Assembly (NCBI GenBank): GCA_964016985.1
Contig: OZ024828.1
Coordinates: 31,015,129 to 31,079,128 of the forward strand
Direction: 5' to 3'
Origin: Anodontia alba
Taxonomy: Eukaryota; Mollusca; Bivalvia; Lucinida; Lucinidae
Length of the DNA stretch: 64,000 nucleotides
A program made the position numbers and the translations under genes. This document shows positions 34,409 through 46,636 of this stretch, in pieces (positions within the stretch are counted from its first letter, which is position 1; each line of letters starts with the position of its first letter). The notes beneath the pieces are model-generated. The model had not been told where the DNA came from, searched no databases, and saw only the letters and a list, made by a program, of their open reading frames with translations.

Positions 34409-35637
34409 TCTGAGTTATACTGCCCCACAGTGGCGGGGTATCATGCAGTGTTTGCGATGCTTTTATTATTAAAGCACAAGGTACTATTTACAATGTTAGA
34501 TTGTTAAATTGTCCATTATAATTGCATTATCTTTTTCTTTCAAAATTGCAAAAGAAAATGATGACTTAACAAGACCAGAAAAATGAGATAGCAAAAGAAA
34601 AACTACAGTATGTTTACAGCAATCTTTCCTTCAGCTTTAACAGCATACGTAAGGAAGTGGAGGTTTAAGGGGGAAAATCCTTTTAAACCATATTTTTATA
34701 TTCTTGAACATTTTTTTATAGTGTTTTGCTTCAAACAGTGGAAATGTTGTTAAGGTCGAAAGTATTTTTTGTTTGTTTGTAATTGCCTACTAACACCTAC
34801 CCCGATTCCTCCCATAATAAGACAAAACAAAAAATTGTATCACTGGGCAGAGTCCTTTGTTCTTCTTTCTTTGTACCTTACTATATTTCATTTTATATCA
34901 GGACCAATGGAAAAACAGCTATGGAGAGTCTGATCAGTGTCTTCACTGTTTACTGCATACATATTTCATTGCACCTCCAGATGTTTTTTTTTTTTGTTTT
35001 TTTTTTCTTTTTCCAGGTTTTAGGATACTTACTGGTACATGTACTGAACTTTTTTTTCTCATGGAATTGTATTTTAAGAAAGGAAAATATGTTTGCCTAT
35101 CTTCTCCCAGGAACATTCATAGGCTGGCAACTGCAAAACAAATTATTCAATAAGCCTGGCCTATTGACTGGTTCATCAAGACAAATCTTTCAAATTAAGT
35201 TAAATTATTGCAGCTCTGCCTTTTTTCACCTGTCAGCATCTTGAACTTTGTTTTGGTCCTGAGTGCCAGATAAGCTGTGTCATGAGAAAATATATGTATC
35301 TTATGATATCCTTGTGTCCCCACCAACCCCCAACCCTCTCTGCAAAGACCCAGCCTGGGACCTGCATAGTTACCAAGTCTGATTAGAGATCTTGCCAGTT
35401 TTGTCAGGCACAAGCTTTGATTAGGTTGCAAGGCTGTACAGGCTGTTCAGAGGCTCAGATAGTTGCACTTATAGTGCATATAGATTCTTTACTACAATGC
35501 ACATGGTATTAATAATTGTACATTGTTCTTTCTTTCCTTTTTTATTGGAGTAGGCGGCAGGGGGGAGGGGGGTAATAAGAAAAATAACATTGATTACCAA
35601 TTTTTGGCTCAACATATACTATTATTATACAACCTGT
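34409..35637. other. No gene recognised
   Basis: 34921-34965 is a fragment of the 'tctgatcagtgtcttcactgttt' hairpin family. T-runs interrupt at 34986-35010. The 153-codon plus frame 34783-35244 runs through the repeat fragment and the T-run and has no conserved motif. 35556-35574 is G-rich. Confidence 0.45.
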
Positions 35638-35700
35638 GGCCTGCATGCCCGCAGCCCGCATGCCCGCAACCCGCATGCCCGCAGCCCGCATGCCCGCAAA
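35638..35700 (-). repeat. 15-bp minisatellite GCCCGCAGCCCGCAT
   Basis: Four tandem units of 'gcccgca(g/a)cccgcat'. On the minus strand it reads 'tgcgggcatgcgggc', related to the 7-bp array at 30651-30712. Both are followed, in that orientation, by a 'ctatt(c/t)tgcggg' junction. Confidence 0.9.
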
Positions 35701-36490
35701 ATAGCGATTCCATAAACAGCAGGGAGCAACTGCTAGCCCTTTCTTAATTAGTTGAGTTCCCCGAAATTCAGTCAGATAAATTCCAACACATTGCAGTTTG
35801 TAAATCACACACAGAATAAACAGAATAAAAGGGTTCTCTATACAGTTTTTGGTTATTTTGTTAAGAAAGTCTTGTTATTAGCCATGAAGTGAAAGTATAT
35901 ACAGAGCAGAAGACCATGTGTCAAAGGCTAGCTGATATTTTTTCTACTATTATCCCATTATTGTTCTATATAGTCACCCTTTTTTGCCAAATGAATTCTT
36001 CTTCCTAACTGTCTGCGCAGGCCCATTTCCAGTTTAAGGGGAATCTGACAGCAGTAATACTTTTCAACTTTTATATCACAAATTCATACATTGTAGACTC
36101 TCTCAAATACTGCATTTAGCAACTATCGACCTGGGTTGACACTGTTTGCCAAGGTTACATAAAAAAGAATAAGCAGAAAAATATGCTACGTTACAAGCAA
36201 CAATAAGCCGGGACATAGCAAAGTGCATATACAATATTGCAAGTTTGTTCAGTAAAAACTCAGATCAGCTTGTACATTGGCACAGTCCAATCAGGGTATT
36301 CATTGTCAGCATGAAGAAGTCAAGTGTATTTTTTATTAGAACGTATGCATATGCAGGCTAGTCTCAATATTCACTGTGCATATGGAGTCGTGTAGGTGAT
36401 TGTGGGATGGTGGGGGTGGGGGAGCGGGAGGGGGACGTACTGTTTTCGGTGCATATATCATTATCATTTAAAGTTGATGTTGTTGTAAGT
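35701..36490. other. No gene recognised
   Basis: Contains only faint fragments of the 'ctcagatcagctt...' hairpin family near 36255-36300 and a G-rich patch at 36405-36435. Confidence 0.4.
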
Positions 36491-36499
36491 GTTGGCTTT

Positions 36500-36888
36500 G
36501 ACATCAACGTCGGCGTCGGCATGGAGTTTTTTAGCTTATAGGATGGCAGCCTCCATCGTCGTCCGTCATGCACACTTTCAAAATGCAATATCTCTGCAGC
36601 CTGCTGGCAGATCTCAACTGAATTTTATCTGTAGCATGTCTTTTGTAGAGGATTGCTTGCATAATTATGCATTCTAGGAAAATTGCTTCAGAACTTTGGT
36701 TGCTATGGCAACTGATAGATCCCATAGACTTACTATAGGAAAATGCTTGTGAACAGTGTGGCTCCTTTATTTTTTGTTGGCTCTTCATGAAACTTGCAGA
36801 CAACTACGACATGCATAAAATTTCGGAAAAGTTCGATAATGAGTCAGATGGGACCGGCGATAGCAGAGTTACATCCCCTTGATTATCA

Positions 36889-36927
<39 letters not shown>

Positions 36928-37935
36928 GGCCATAATCACCCTTGTGATCAGTGTAGCTCCATTTTTGTTGGATCTTCATGAAACTTGCAGATAACAATGA
37001 CATGCATAAAATCTCAGACAAGTTTGAAAATGCATCAGATCAGACCATCCGTCACATCTTATAGGATGTATCATATCTAAGGCACCATATATGCTGGGGT
37101 TCTGAAATTTCATATGTGGATTGCTTATGAAAAAATAGCAAATTTGTATTGTTTTTTGGTCAGACCTCTCGATGCAGAGAAATGGCCCTTTGCGGACTTA
37201 GGCAATTCTGCATAGGAAATGTAAGCAAAACATTTCAAAAACTGCTTTGGCTAGGCTCTTTAATTTTTTTTTCAGGCAGTTTGGGACCAGTGTGTTCCTG
37301 ACCTGATTAATTTTTTATATAATTTTATGAAAAACTGACCAAATTATGGCCACTTGTGGACTTTGGCATTTTAGCATAGGCAAAGCTTGTAAGCAAAATA
37401 TCTTAAAAACTGCTCAGGTTAGGCTCTTCAGTTTTGGTATAATTTTATGAAAATTTGATCAAATTATGTCCCTTTGTGGACAGGCAGTTTAGCATAGGAA
37501 AAGCTTGTAAGCAATTTGTGCTAGGCACTTGAGATTTTGAAGGCAGTTTGGAACCAGTGTGTAGTTGACCTGGTTAAATTTTGATATAGTTTTTATAAAT
37601 ATTTAACCAAATTATGCCCCTTTGTGGACTCAGGCATTCTATCATAGGAAGAGCTTGTAAGCAAAATATCTCAAGAACTGCTAGGCTAGTCTCTTGAAAT
37701 TTTGCAGGCTGCTTTGGACCAATGTAAGAAGACGATTAAATTTTGGTGCATTGATCAAATTATGCCACTTTATGGACTAAGGTATTTTAGCATAGGAAAT
37801 GCTTGTGAGCAAAATATCTAAAGAATGGCTTAGGCTAGGCTTATGAAATTTTTCAGGTAGTTTAAGACCAACGTGAAGATGATCTGTATTAATTTTGGTA
37901 TAATTTTATGAAAATTTGACCAAATTATGCGCCTT
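36500..37935 (+). repeat. Decayed tandem array ('gcataggaaaagcttgtaagc')
   Basis: Two part-related blocks. 36730-36870 and 36945-37060 share 'gctccttt...tttgttgg(c/a)tcttcatgaaacttgcaga' and 'gacatgcataaaat' (phrases abbreviated). 37190-37930 has five units with 'gcataggaa' near 37210, 37374, 37492, 37633 and 37790. These are followed by 'aaaatatct(c/t)aa(g/a)aactgct', 'taggctcttga', 'ggcagtttgg(g/a)accagtgtg' and 'accaaattatg'. Unit spacing is 118-164 bp. No gene. Confidence 0.8.
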
Positions 37936-38507
37936 AGTGGACTTAAGTTTGCAGCAGACCCTTACATTTCGAGTTTTAGCTTTACAGTGTTGTGGAAAAA
38001 AAAAAAAAAAAAAAAAACAACAAAAAAAAACAAAAAAAACACACACACAAAAAACAAAAACAAAAAAACAACAACAACAACAAAAAAAAAAAACAAAAAA
38101 AAAAAAAAAAAAAAACATTTTTTTTTTTTATTAAATTAGCCCAAAGTTTCTTTGAGTTTTGTTTCTGTGGCAATATTTAACTCAGTATTGACAAATTCAT
38201 TCAAATCGGTAATGTTGATGATTGTCAAATTTCGATAATTTGTTAGACATGACAAGCTTTTAAATGTCAAACAAATATTTTTTGGGCGAATTGTGATAAT
38301 TTGTGAGTTATGACACTTTTTAGCTCACATTTACGAAGTGCATGAAGAGTTATTGTACTACCCCCAGCATCAGCGGCGGTGTTGTCGGCGTTGAACCAAT
38401 GCGTCCACAAAATGTTTAAAGTTTTATGGTAAAGTTTTTTTATATATTATGACAAGCGCGTTCAGGCGGGCTACCCTGTCCGGTGACAGGTTTTGTTAAA
38501 TGTCTAA

Positions 38508-38540
<33 letters not shown>

Positions 38541-39104
38541 ATAATAATAATAACCGCAGGCTTGTAGTGCTTGGATTTCCATTGGCTCAATAAAGCATAA
38601 TGCCAAAGTTCTTAGCAAACAGTGTATACCCAGATCAGATGTGGCAGAAGGCTCATGTAAAATTGCTATTTCTGAAAAAAAAAAAAAAAACAAAAAAAAA
38701 CAAAACATCCCTGTAGTAGTAAATGGACATGCCTGCTGTGTAAGATGAGATAAGTAAACAAAAGCATCTGATTGTCTGAAATGCTGGTAAGAATAAATGC
38801 TGGCTGAATATAGTCTGCATCTGCTGTTCAACACAATGTTAATAGACTATCCGTTCTCTCCTGTGTAGGAAAATCTACAGGTGCCTTTGGGTCAGCTTCA
38901 GATTATGATGTTGGAGTTTTGTTGCTTCTTAATGCCTCTTATCAATTCATGAAATAATCATTATCAATTAGAGTGAGAAATGCTCTTCCACAGAGAATCG
39001 ATGGCTGTTCCCTAACCTGATCTGGTGATATAAGAAAGTCTGTGGTTTCTATCACTTGCAAACAATTTCCATCTTTATAGCAGAAAACTAAGTATAGGGG
39101 GCTA
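37936..39104. other. A-rich low complexity and unremarkable spacer
   Basis: 37997-38115 is an A/CA/AAC-rich run followed by a T-run. 38509-38553 is a poly(A)-(AAT) run, and 38675-38704 is A-rich. 38615-38660 is a 'caaacagtgtatacccagatcag' family fragment. No gene. Confidence 0.6.
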
Positions 39105-39128
39105 GCAGACGGAACTTATGCACAAATC

Positions 39129-39163
39129 TAGTCTGGCCCCAGACCCTTTCTTTATTTTTCTTT

Positions 39164-39200
<37 letters not shown>

Positions 39201-39360
39201 GACACAACACTTGTATAGCTTGTAGAATTTTTGTTTACTTCAGTCCCTTGGCTGTTCAGCCATAGGTAACTTGAAGTTGGATTAAAGAGGATCATGATAA
39301 AAAAATAATGTAGAGAAAGAGAGAAATAGATGTAAAACAAAAACGACTGGAGCCAGTCTA
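39129..39360. mobile_element. MITE with 9-bp target duplication, right arm only
   Basis: Termini are TAGTCTGGCCCCAGACC and CGACTGGAGCCAGTCTA. The 9-bp 'gcacaaatc' is duplicated at 39120-39128 and 39361-39369. The left arm carries the unoccupied site (reverse complement 'gatttgtgc' at 8405-8413), so this is a clean post-duplication insertion. It contains a T-run at 39165-39195. Length is 232 bp and it is non-coding. Confidence 0.92.
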
Positions 39361-39369
39361 GCACAAATC

Positions 39370-39594
39370 AAATGAATGTAATTTTTAAAACAGTGGTTTC
39401 GATTTTAAAGCTTAATTGATGTTGTTGTTTTAACACGTATCAATAATTATGTGTTAAAACAGATGAATAGTTTGATGTTTATTTGTGTTCAGTGCTCTCT
39501 AGGCAGGTGCAGACGCTCAAAGATCTTTTATGACACGGTTATAAAAGAAACTTTTAAAACTTGTAAAACATTATGAACATAATTTATTCACACA

Positions 39595-39652
<58 letters not shown>

Positions 39653-40150
39653 TATATTTTGTAAATATTTAGATTATTTGTGTGTTGCTATTACTCACAC
39701 AAAAATATATATTAGTTCAACGATGATAGCCTTGATAAGGAGGAAACCCTGAAACAATATGTTAGTTACTTCGAGATGGAAAGATGTTCATGTAAACTAA
39801 AGCCAGCGGCCAGTCAGCTGGACAGATCAGCCACATGTGGTAATAATGGCTTCTCAGTGAAGTATTTATCACCCTCACAAGTATTTAAATGCCTATCACT
39901 GGGAAGTTTTCCAGAACTACCAAGTTCGGCCGGCTATTGCAAAATAATTCATACGGTGCGAAGGCACACAAAAGGTGTTTGTACTAGCCTAATGTAGAAA
40001 TTACTATCTAATCAGATAGATACGTAAAGCATTTTATACAGTAGCTGCACATTATTTGACTCAATTATGCAAAAGTCTTCAACATTAAACATTTACTTTA
40101 ATATATAGTTATCTAGGATCAATAAACTAATTGCCATCTATCTGTATTTC

Positions 40151-40181
<31 letters not shown>

Positions 40182-41639
40182 TGGCTTGATATGATGCCGG
40201 TAATTATTACACAGGTCGGTATGTAGTTAAACATAACAAAGAGGGAAAATAATACGAGCCCGACGTAGGAAAAGTGTAATTCAGACAGTCAGTATCGCCA
40301 ATGTTTCAGTGCACATTCTCAGGCCCTTAGTGAGTCTAATACTGTGATTATTTCAGTGAATAGTGCCCTTTGCCTGCAGTTTATATTGCTGAATAGCGAA
40401 GGTTCAGGCGAGACGGCGTGGATGCGCAGTCTCGCCAGAATCTATGCTGTACGCTTATGCAATAACGGCTGTTTTCCTGTGGCACGGCTCAATTTGCATT
40501 GCTTTAAGTAATGTTTATTGTTTGTATCTTTTGAATTCAATCTACACTTTAAAACTGTGTCATTCTTTTTTTTTCAGCTCACCATGCGACCTTCGTGTTA
40601 TGTGGGGGAAAAATACCCTTGGAAGAAAGACATACGAGATCCGACTGAAGAAGAGAAACTGAAATACCGTGACATCTTTCAGTGACTATTCAGAAAGGCG
40701 GCAGATATGCATCCTTGTTTTAAGTGTCATACCTACGTACGTTCTGCGAATCGATGTGTGGTTCGATCATCTGGTTCGGCAACTTCCTTACTTTGAAATC
40801 ATGAATTATTATACGTCTTTCTAGCAAGTCTGGCAGATGCTCGTGGCTTGGGAAATGATGGGGACTGAGTGCTGGTTATCCGCTTAGACATCCTAAATTA
40901 GCCCAGGAAAAATGTGGCTAAATTCATTAGCTGCCTCGCCATAAGATGTTTACTTTGGCTTAGACTAGTATACAAACAATATACAAATATGTATATAATA
41001 GAGCCACATTGTGCTCCGTCTACATTGTGCTCTCTCGAGGAACATTTTGCGTTCTTTGCATATATTTGGGCCTATTATGCATGCTACTTAAACAATATGT
41101 CCCCTAGCTGATGAGTTTCCATACGCTACCATGATATGATTATATGCCGTGTCTCCTCGACGTAGTATATTGTTTTATGGAGCACATTGTGGCTCTACAT
41201 TGCTTGTATAGAACTTGGTTTCGAAGCCATCTTTAATACAAGACCAGATTCGAAGCCTTCTTAAATATGTAAAATGGTGCTAGATTCCAATAAATATCAA
41301 AGGATGATAATGGATGAAAGACATTTTGTCACCACAGGTGGGCACGAAACTGTGACAAACGTGGAAATAATTTTGTAAAACGGCTATGTCATGTAGAATT
41401 TAATAGACGCAGTTAAATAACATAACTTCAATTTCTACTGACCATTGGTATATTAAGATCAGAATTTTGTTTTTAAAAGACATAAACGTTGCATTTGATT
41501 AGTACTTCAAGTATATAAAAGGACTACCTGTAAAGCATACAATCACATTTTGACTGTCAGCATGATACCTAACTAAATGAAATGAACATTTTACTGCTTG
41601 CGAAATTGTATTGTATGGCAAGCTGTTTTGCTATTTATT
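39370..41639 (-). other. Right-arm inner sequence
   Basis: It mirrors 5151-5697 and 7248-8405. Arm-specific sequence at about 39490-39920 includes a CA microsatellite (39591-39650). About 40145-40300 contains a T-run and 'atcgccaatgtttcag'-type sequence. Frames at 39776-39997 and 40444-40662 are short and not preserved in the left arm. Confidence 0.6.
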
Positions 41640-42270
41640 ATGCAATGTAGATAAATATTATATCAGATATCTGATATAGGATATAAGATATTTCTTCTTT
41701 ATCTTCCATCCTCTTTAGTAAATAAGATATCTTATATCCTATTTAAAATATTCAGATATCTTATATAGCATATAAGATATCTTTTTTAACATATAAGATA
41801 TCTAATTTATATTAGATATCTGATATATTACATATCTGAGATATTAAATCAGATATCCGATTTAGAGGATAAATAGAAAAACTGTTTGCTGGGAAGCCGT
41901 TTTAGTAAGCCGTTCAAGTATTTATCATACATTATATCAGATATCTTATATCCTATATTAGATACCTTATATACTATATAAGATATCTGATAAATGATAT
42001 TAGATATCATTTTAATTCTACAAATAAGATCTCTTATTTACCATATAAGACATCTTATTTGTTAAATAAGATACCATATCTTTATATAGATATCTGATTA
42101 TACTAATAAAGATATCTGATATACTTAATTAGATATCTTATTCAATTGAATAAATGAGATATCTTCTTTGGTAACTAAGATATCTTATATCCTATATGAG
42201 GTATCTTATATACTTTATCAGATATCTCATACAGCATATAAGATATCTTAAATGTCAATTATGTTATATA

Positions 42271-42368
<98 letters not shown>

Positions 42369-42420
42369 AAGATATCTGATATATGATATATTAAATCAGC
42401 TATCTGATTTATAGAATAAA
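41640..42420. repeat. GATATC-rich palindromic satellite (right)
   Basis: This is the reverse-complement counterpart of 4375-5150, with the same flanks ('cggcttcccagacagcag' type sequence at 41890) but a pure TA run of about 100 bp at 42265-42368. That run replaces a short 'atatattgacattt' segment of the left arm, so it expanded in one copy only. Confidence 0.9.
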
Positions 42421-42454
42421 TAGTAAAAAGGTTTGATATAGTTTTGATCTCATA

Positions 42455-42695
42455 ATGGGACGCCCGAATAGCTCAGTCAGTAGCGCCTCTAGTTCGCGAC
42501 CGTGTAGATACCTCTGCAGCACAGGTTATAATCATTCTGACGGCGCTAGCAAAAATGTCGAGTGATAAAGATATGTTCAATTACTCCTGCGTCGAAATGA
42601 GTATATGTTTTGACTCTCGACTTCCGAGTCGCAGTGGTTTCATAGGGTATTTCCCGGCTGAATGCCGGTAACTATTCTGGCATTCACCCCACCAT
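42455..42695 (+). mobile_element. Right-arm copy of the second SINE family
   Basis: The head starts at about 42459 (GGGACGCCCGAATAGCTCAG). The A-box is intact and the B-box-like segment reads GGTTATAATCATTC. It aligns with 4104-4345 in reverse orientation. Confidence 0.65.
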
Positions 42696-42750
42696 TAGAT
42701 AATTGAATCTGTAGTATCAGATATTCAGTTTAGTTTGACGTCTATCTTGC

Positions 42751-42980
42751 GGAGCCCCGTAGTCTAGTGGATAAGAGAGTTGACTCTTAATCTATATGGT
42801 TTCTCACCGCTGTGGTTCGAGCCTCGCTCAGGTCATACGTGGGAAAGCCAAGTTATGCTTCCGAATGGTCAGGTGGTTTTTACCCTGGGTTCCCCGGTTT
42901 TCGACCACCTTTGATGAACGATCGGCTCGACATAAGTGAAATAGCCTTGAAAGGGCCGAAAAACCCAAATCAAAAAAAAT
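42751..42980 (+). mobile_element. Right-arm copy of the Lys-type SINE
   Basis: It has a single tRNA-like head (from 42751, GGAGCCCCGTAGTCTAG) followed by the body and an A-rich tail near 42970-42980. It sits at the same place as the left-arm SINE, so the insertion predates the arm duplication. The left-side target sequence 'gacgtctatctt' is at 42738-42749. Unlike the left copy it has no tandem duplication. Confidence 0.78.
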
Positions 42981-43879
42981 CTTACGGACGCCTATATGTG
43001 GCATTACTGTTATGTGAAATGCTGTGTTTACTTTTGCGTCTATAACTTGTTACTTGTGTGTTTTTTGACTAATGAGTTTTGAGTTTTCGCTGCATGTACG
43101 AGTAAATCTTTAGGATTTTGAAAACAATGTTGGCTTTGATTTTACCTTTCTTATAAAGTAAATATTGCAGACACACGCTTTTAGTTTCAAAAAAAAAAAA
43201 AAAAAAAAAAAAAAATGAACAACAAATATGGCTCTCGTGACATACGTCACATTACTACTAGGACGCACGACTATTCACTGGCATTTTGTTTCAAACAAAA
43301 GAACAAGAGAAACACATAACCCAAAACATAAAAGAAAGAAATCAAAATACAAAACACAAAACTCAAAATACAAAACATGAAATTCAGAAATGTTTATTTC
43401 TGTCATGGTATCTGAATTATCTTTGTACGATGGGCCAGTGCAATATGGTTTTTAATGTCAGGGGTATAAATAGAAGCCAAGTTTTTCAGGTAATCTGCTC
43501 GTCGCCGTAACTCATCACACCAAAGCTGAACCATTACATGTACAGTTATTAGCTTGAACAATTAGCTGATAATATGAATAACTTGTCATCTACTTATACT
43601 CCTGGCATATGAACCATATTGCACTAGCCTATCGTACAAAGATAATTTGAGGTTTGGGTTTCGTTTGGTAGTTTGACTTTAGCTTTAAATTTGTGATTTC
43701 ACTTTTATGTTAAGTTTGTTTTTCGAAAAAAAAAAGGAAAAGATAACTAAGAAGCTACTGTATACTTATACGCTAGTACTAATGGTACATTATAGCAACG
43801 TTTTTCTTTTAGTAATTCTTTGAAAGTAAATGTGCATTTCTCGATTGTTTCGCATTGTAATCAAGATAAACTTCAAGCT

Positions 43880-43910
<31 letters not shown>

Positions 43911-44938
43911 CAAAATTCTATACTTCTACACGCAGAATGCAAAATTAAAATGTCAAAATACACAAGTCACAAATTAAGGCCACAAAAGTCCAAACAACAT
44001 TACAAAAACACAATGTCACAGAGGCTTCTATATTATCTGCAGTAAGATGGACTAAAGTTGTTCTTCTATTAATATGCTAAATTAATAACATTGCCTTTTA
44101 GTCCACAGATGTCCAGTTTTAAATTTTCATACATACTAACTTTTTACATTCGTTGGAACTTGATACGACATATTGTTTATGTGGCAGATCATCAAAATTC
44201 AAAGTCTGTATCATGTGTGTAGAAGGGCATTCAGGGTCTTCACAAAAACACACTTATGCGACTTTGTGCCCATAACAGCACAATTTTATATAGTAAAACT
44301 GAAGTGAGAAGGGGTAAACGTTATTCTACTATTTCTGTTCTAAAACTTAGATTGTGGGTCATGGAAACAACAATGTATCTTTTGAGCAGAAATAGGAAAG
44401 ATATCGCTATTATTCATGAGAAAATTACAGCCATAAAGACCCTATGATATCGAATTAGCGTGTTTTGTAATATTTGACATAACTGGCAGTGGTTCTGAAT
44501 CATTTTATCTTTATTCTGGCTTTATCTGTGATTAACTCGTTACCAATGTTTATTCATTTGGTGTTACAAAATGTGACATGGACGGAACACATACATGTTT
44601 TGAACCATAGTGAAGGTGAGGAACCTGAACGTAACTGAATAAAAGTTACATAGATAAAAGGAAAATTAAACATCTCAGTTGTCACCCTTACTTTCACTGT
44701 GGTTCATACATGTATTTGTTCCATCCACACTATTAGAATAGCGTGTACTGCTAGTTCCGTAATGAAAGAACGATACATTTAACGCCTGGGCCCTACATAT
44801 CGCCCAGAGACGTTAAATCTGCATTGAAATTTCGTTTGCCCTCTGTACAATACTATCGATGCTATCGATGACTTGATAATCAAGTTATAAGAGCACATAT
44901 AACTTCATGTTTTGTTATTCTTCATTTACATTAACCAT

Positions 44939-44993
<55 letters not shown>

Positions 44994-45640
44994 TATGTAT
45001 ATAATTTAACACACACAAACACACACACACGTGTAAAATTGAACACACACACACACACTAACACATGTGTAAAACACACACACACACACAAACACACACC
45101 TTTGCAAAATATACTAGGAAGGAGCATTTCTTGCTATTTTAATAACTCAATACTTTTAGTTACGGTGGATACGCATTTACGAACAAATTCGAATTAGTGT
45201 CGACAACATTGACTAGACTTTGACGCCATTACGCTGAATAAACTTCGATTCATATTGCTGCAACAATCTGGTGATGGGTTTAACTGGTTTAAATTCCCCT
45301 TAAACCTAATGAACTGGGATTCTCTCGTCCAATAATAACGGCTTTTCCGAGTGCTAGTCGAGAGCAGCCGCAAAATCTGCAGTCAAAAAACATATTAACC
45401 TTCGTAGAGCAGTTTAAGGGGAACGACTTCTGAATGTTGTTAGCTTATTGTTTATAGTGATCATCAATTTTAACGGTAATGGACTGGCATGGAACAGGGA
45501 TTATTAAAAAAAAAAAATAAGTGATTTCATACTTCAAAATGCCTTCGCTTATTCCGTTCCTACTTATATAGCGATGAACTTATAAACAATAAAACGTGAA
45601 ACGATAATACCCCGCCACTATCATGTTTCGGGTAGATAAG
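42981..45640 (-). other. Right-arm outer sequence
   Basis: It mirrors 1005-3672, including the nested foldback (about 43010-43990), A/T runs at 43189-43215 and 43881-43910, and the CA microsatellite with 'taaaattgaacac' interruptions (44939-45100). No gene. Confidence 0.6.
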
Positions 45641-46044
45641 TCTGTCAAAAATGGACGAAATTTGCCCATCAGCAACCCCAAACCAGGCCTCCGCAATATC
45701 AATGCACATACCAAAATTCATTGAATTTTACTTAAGTTACATGTATCGTTCGGAAATGAAAATACGGACGTACTGCTTGCATATAAATCTGTCAAAAAAT
45801 AACGAAATTTGTCTATTAAAATTCCCAAACCAGATCTTTACAATATCAATGTTCAGACCGAATTTGATGAAAATCCATTGATATTTACTAAGTTATCGTT
45901 CGGAAACAAAAATACGGATATATCCTCAAAACATAATGTTTATTAATGCAAACCCACAATTTCCCTATATTAAAAGATGAAGTGACCTTCGACAGTGTCC
46001 AAAAATTTGTTCCAAAACTTCAAGTTTTTGGTGCTTATCCAAGA

Positions 46045-46562
46045 AAATGTTTGGGACTGTGCACAAAAGTTAGTTTGTAAAGTTAAAGGAACAGACCGAA
46101 GAAGTTGTGTTGGGATCCTGCCCAAAACTAATTTGAAAACTTCACAGGATGGATACAAAACAAAAATGGGGATCATGCCCAAAACCAGTTTGAAAAGTTC
46201 TCGAGGAAAGTTTTGGGATCGTGCCCGAAAGCAACTTTGAATTATTCTCGGGATCGGTCCCAAATGATCGTTTGGGATTGTGCCCAAACAAAATCTCAGG
46301 AACTTGGACAAATGATTTTTGGGATCGTGCCCAAAAGCAGGGTTAACACAATATAAAATGTATTCCTTATCAAAAGCTGAAACAATTGCTATTTGGGATC
46401 GATCCCAAAACATGAACTTTTAATCGGAAGGTATTTCAATAGACTTCAATATTTTGGGATCGATCCCGAAACGCATATTATATACACTTTAAACAGTCTA
46501 TTATACATGTATTTATGATTCAAACATACTGTAAACAAGGGATCGTGCCCAAACTATAGTGA
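46045..46562. promoter_or_regulatory. Mirror copy of the palindromic motif cluster
   Basis: The same ten-motif cluster appears in the right arm in reverse orientation, with the same order and spacing. Differences are few: the open frame at 45970-46413 (minus) differs from its left-arm partner by one residue (Leu to Pro) and by about three silent changes. The outermost site is near 46545, with the sequence gatcgtgccc. Confidence 0.6.
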
Positions 46563-46636
46563 TTAGGAAAGTGTTTGTTAATATACATTTCTAATATTCA
46601 CGTGTTTTTTATATTTTTTGCAAGAAAATTATTGAT

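Larger units (their letters stand above)
39105..46636 (-). repeat. Right arm of giant inverted repeat
   Basis: This is the reverse complement of 1-8458. Homology ends near 39105, where the left arm runs into the transposable element at 8459. The last base testable against the window start is about 46636, so homology may continue beyond it. Arm-specific differences are a 232-bp MITE at 39129-39360, about 430 bp of extra sequence at 39490-39920 with a CA microsatellite, about 150 bp of extra T-rich sequence at 40145-40300, and a longer AT run at 42265-42368. There are no N bases between the arms, so both are on one contig. Confidence 0.93.

Noticed and set aside
34783..35244. 153-codon plus-strand frame
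   Set aside because: It crosses a dispersed hairpin fragment and a T-run, and lacks any recognisable domain.
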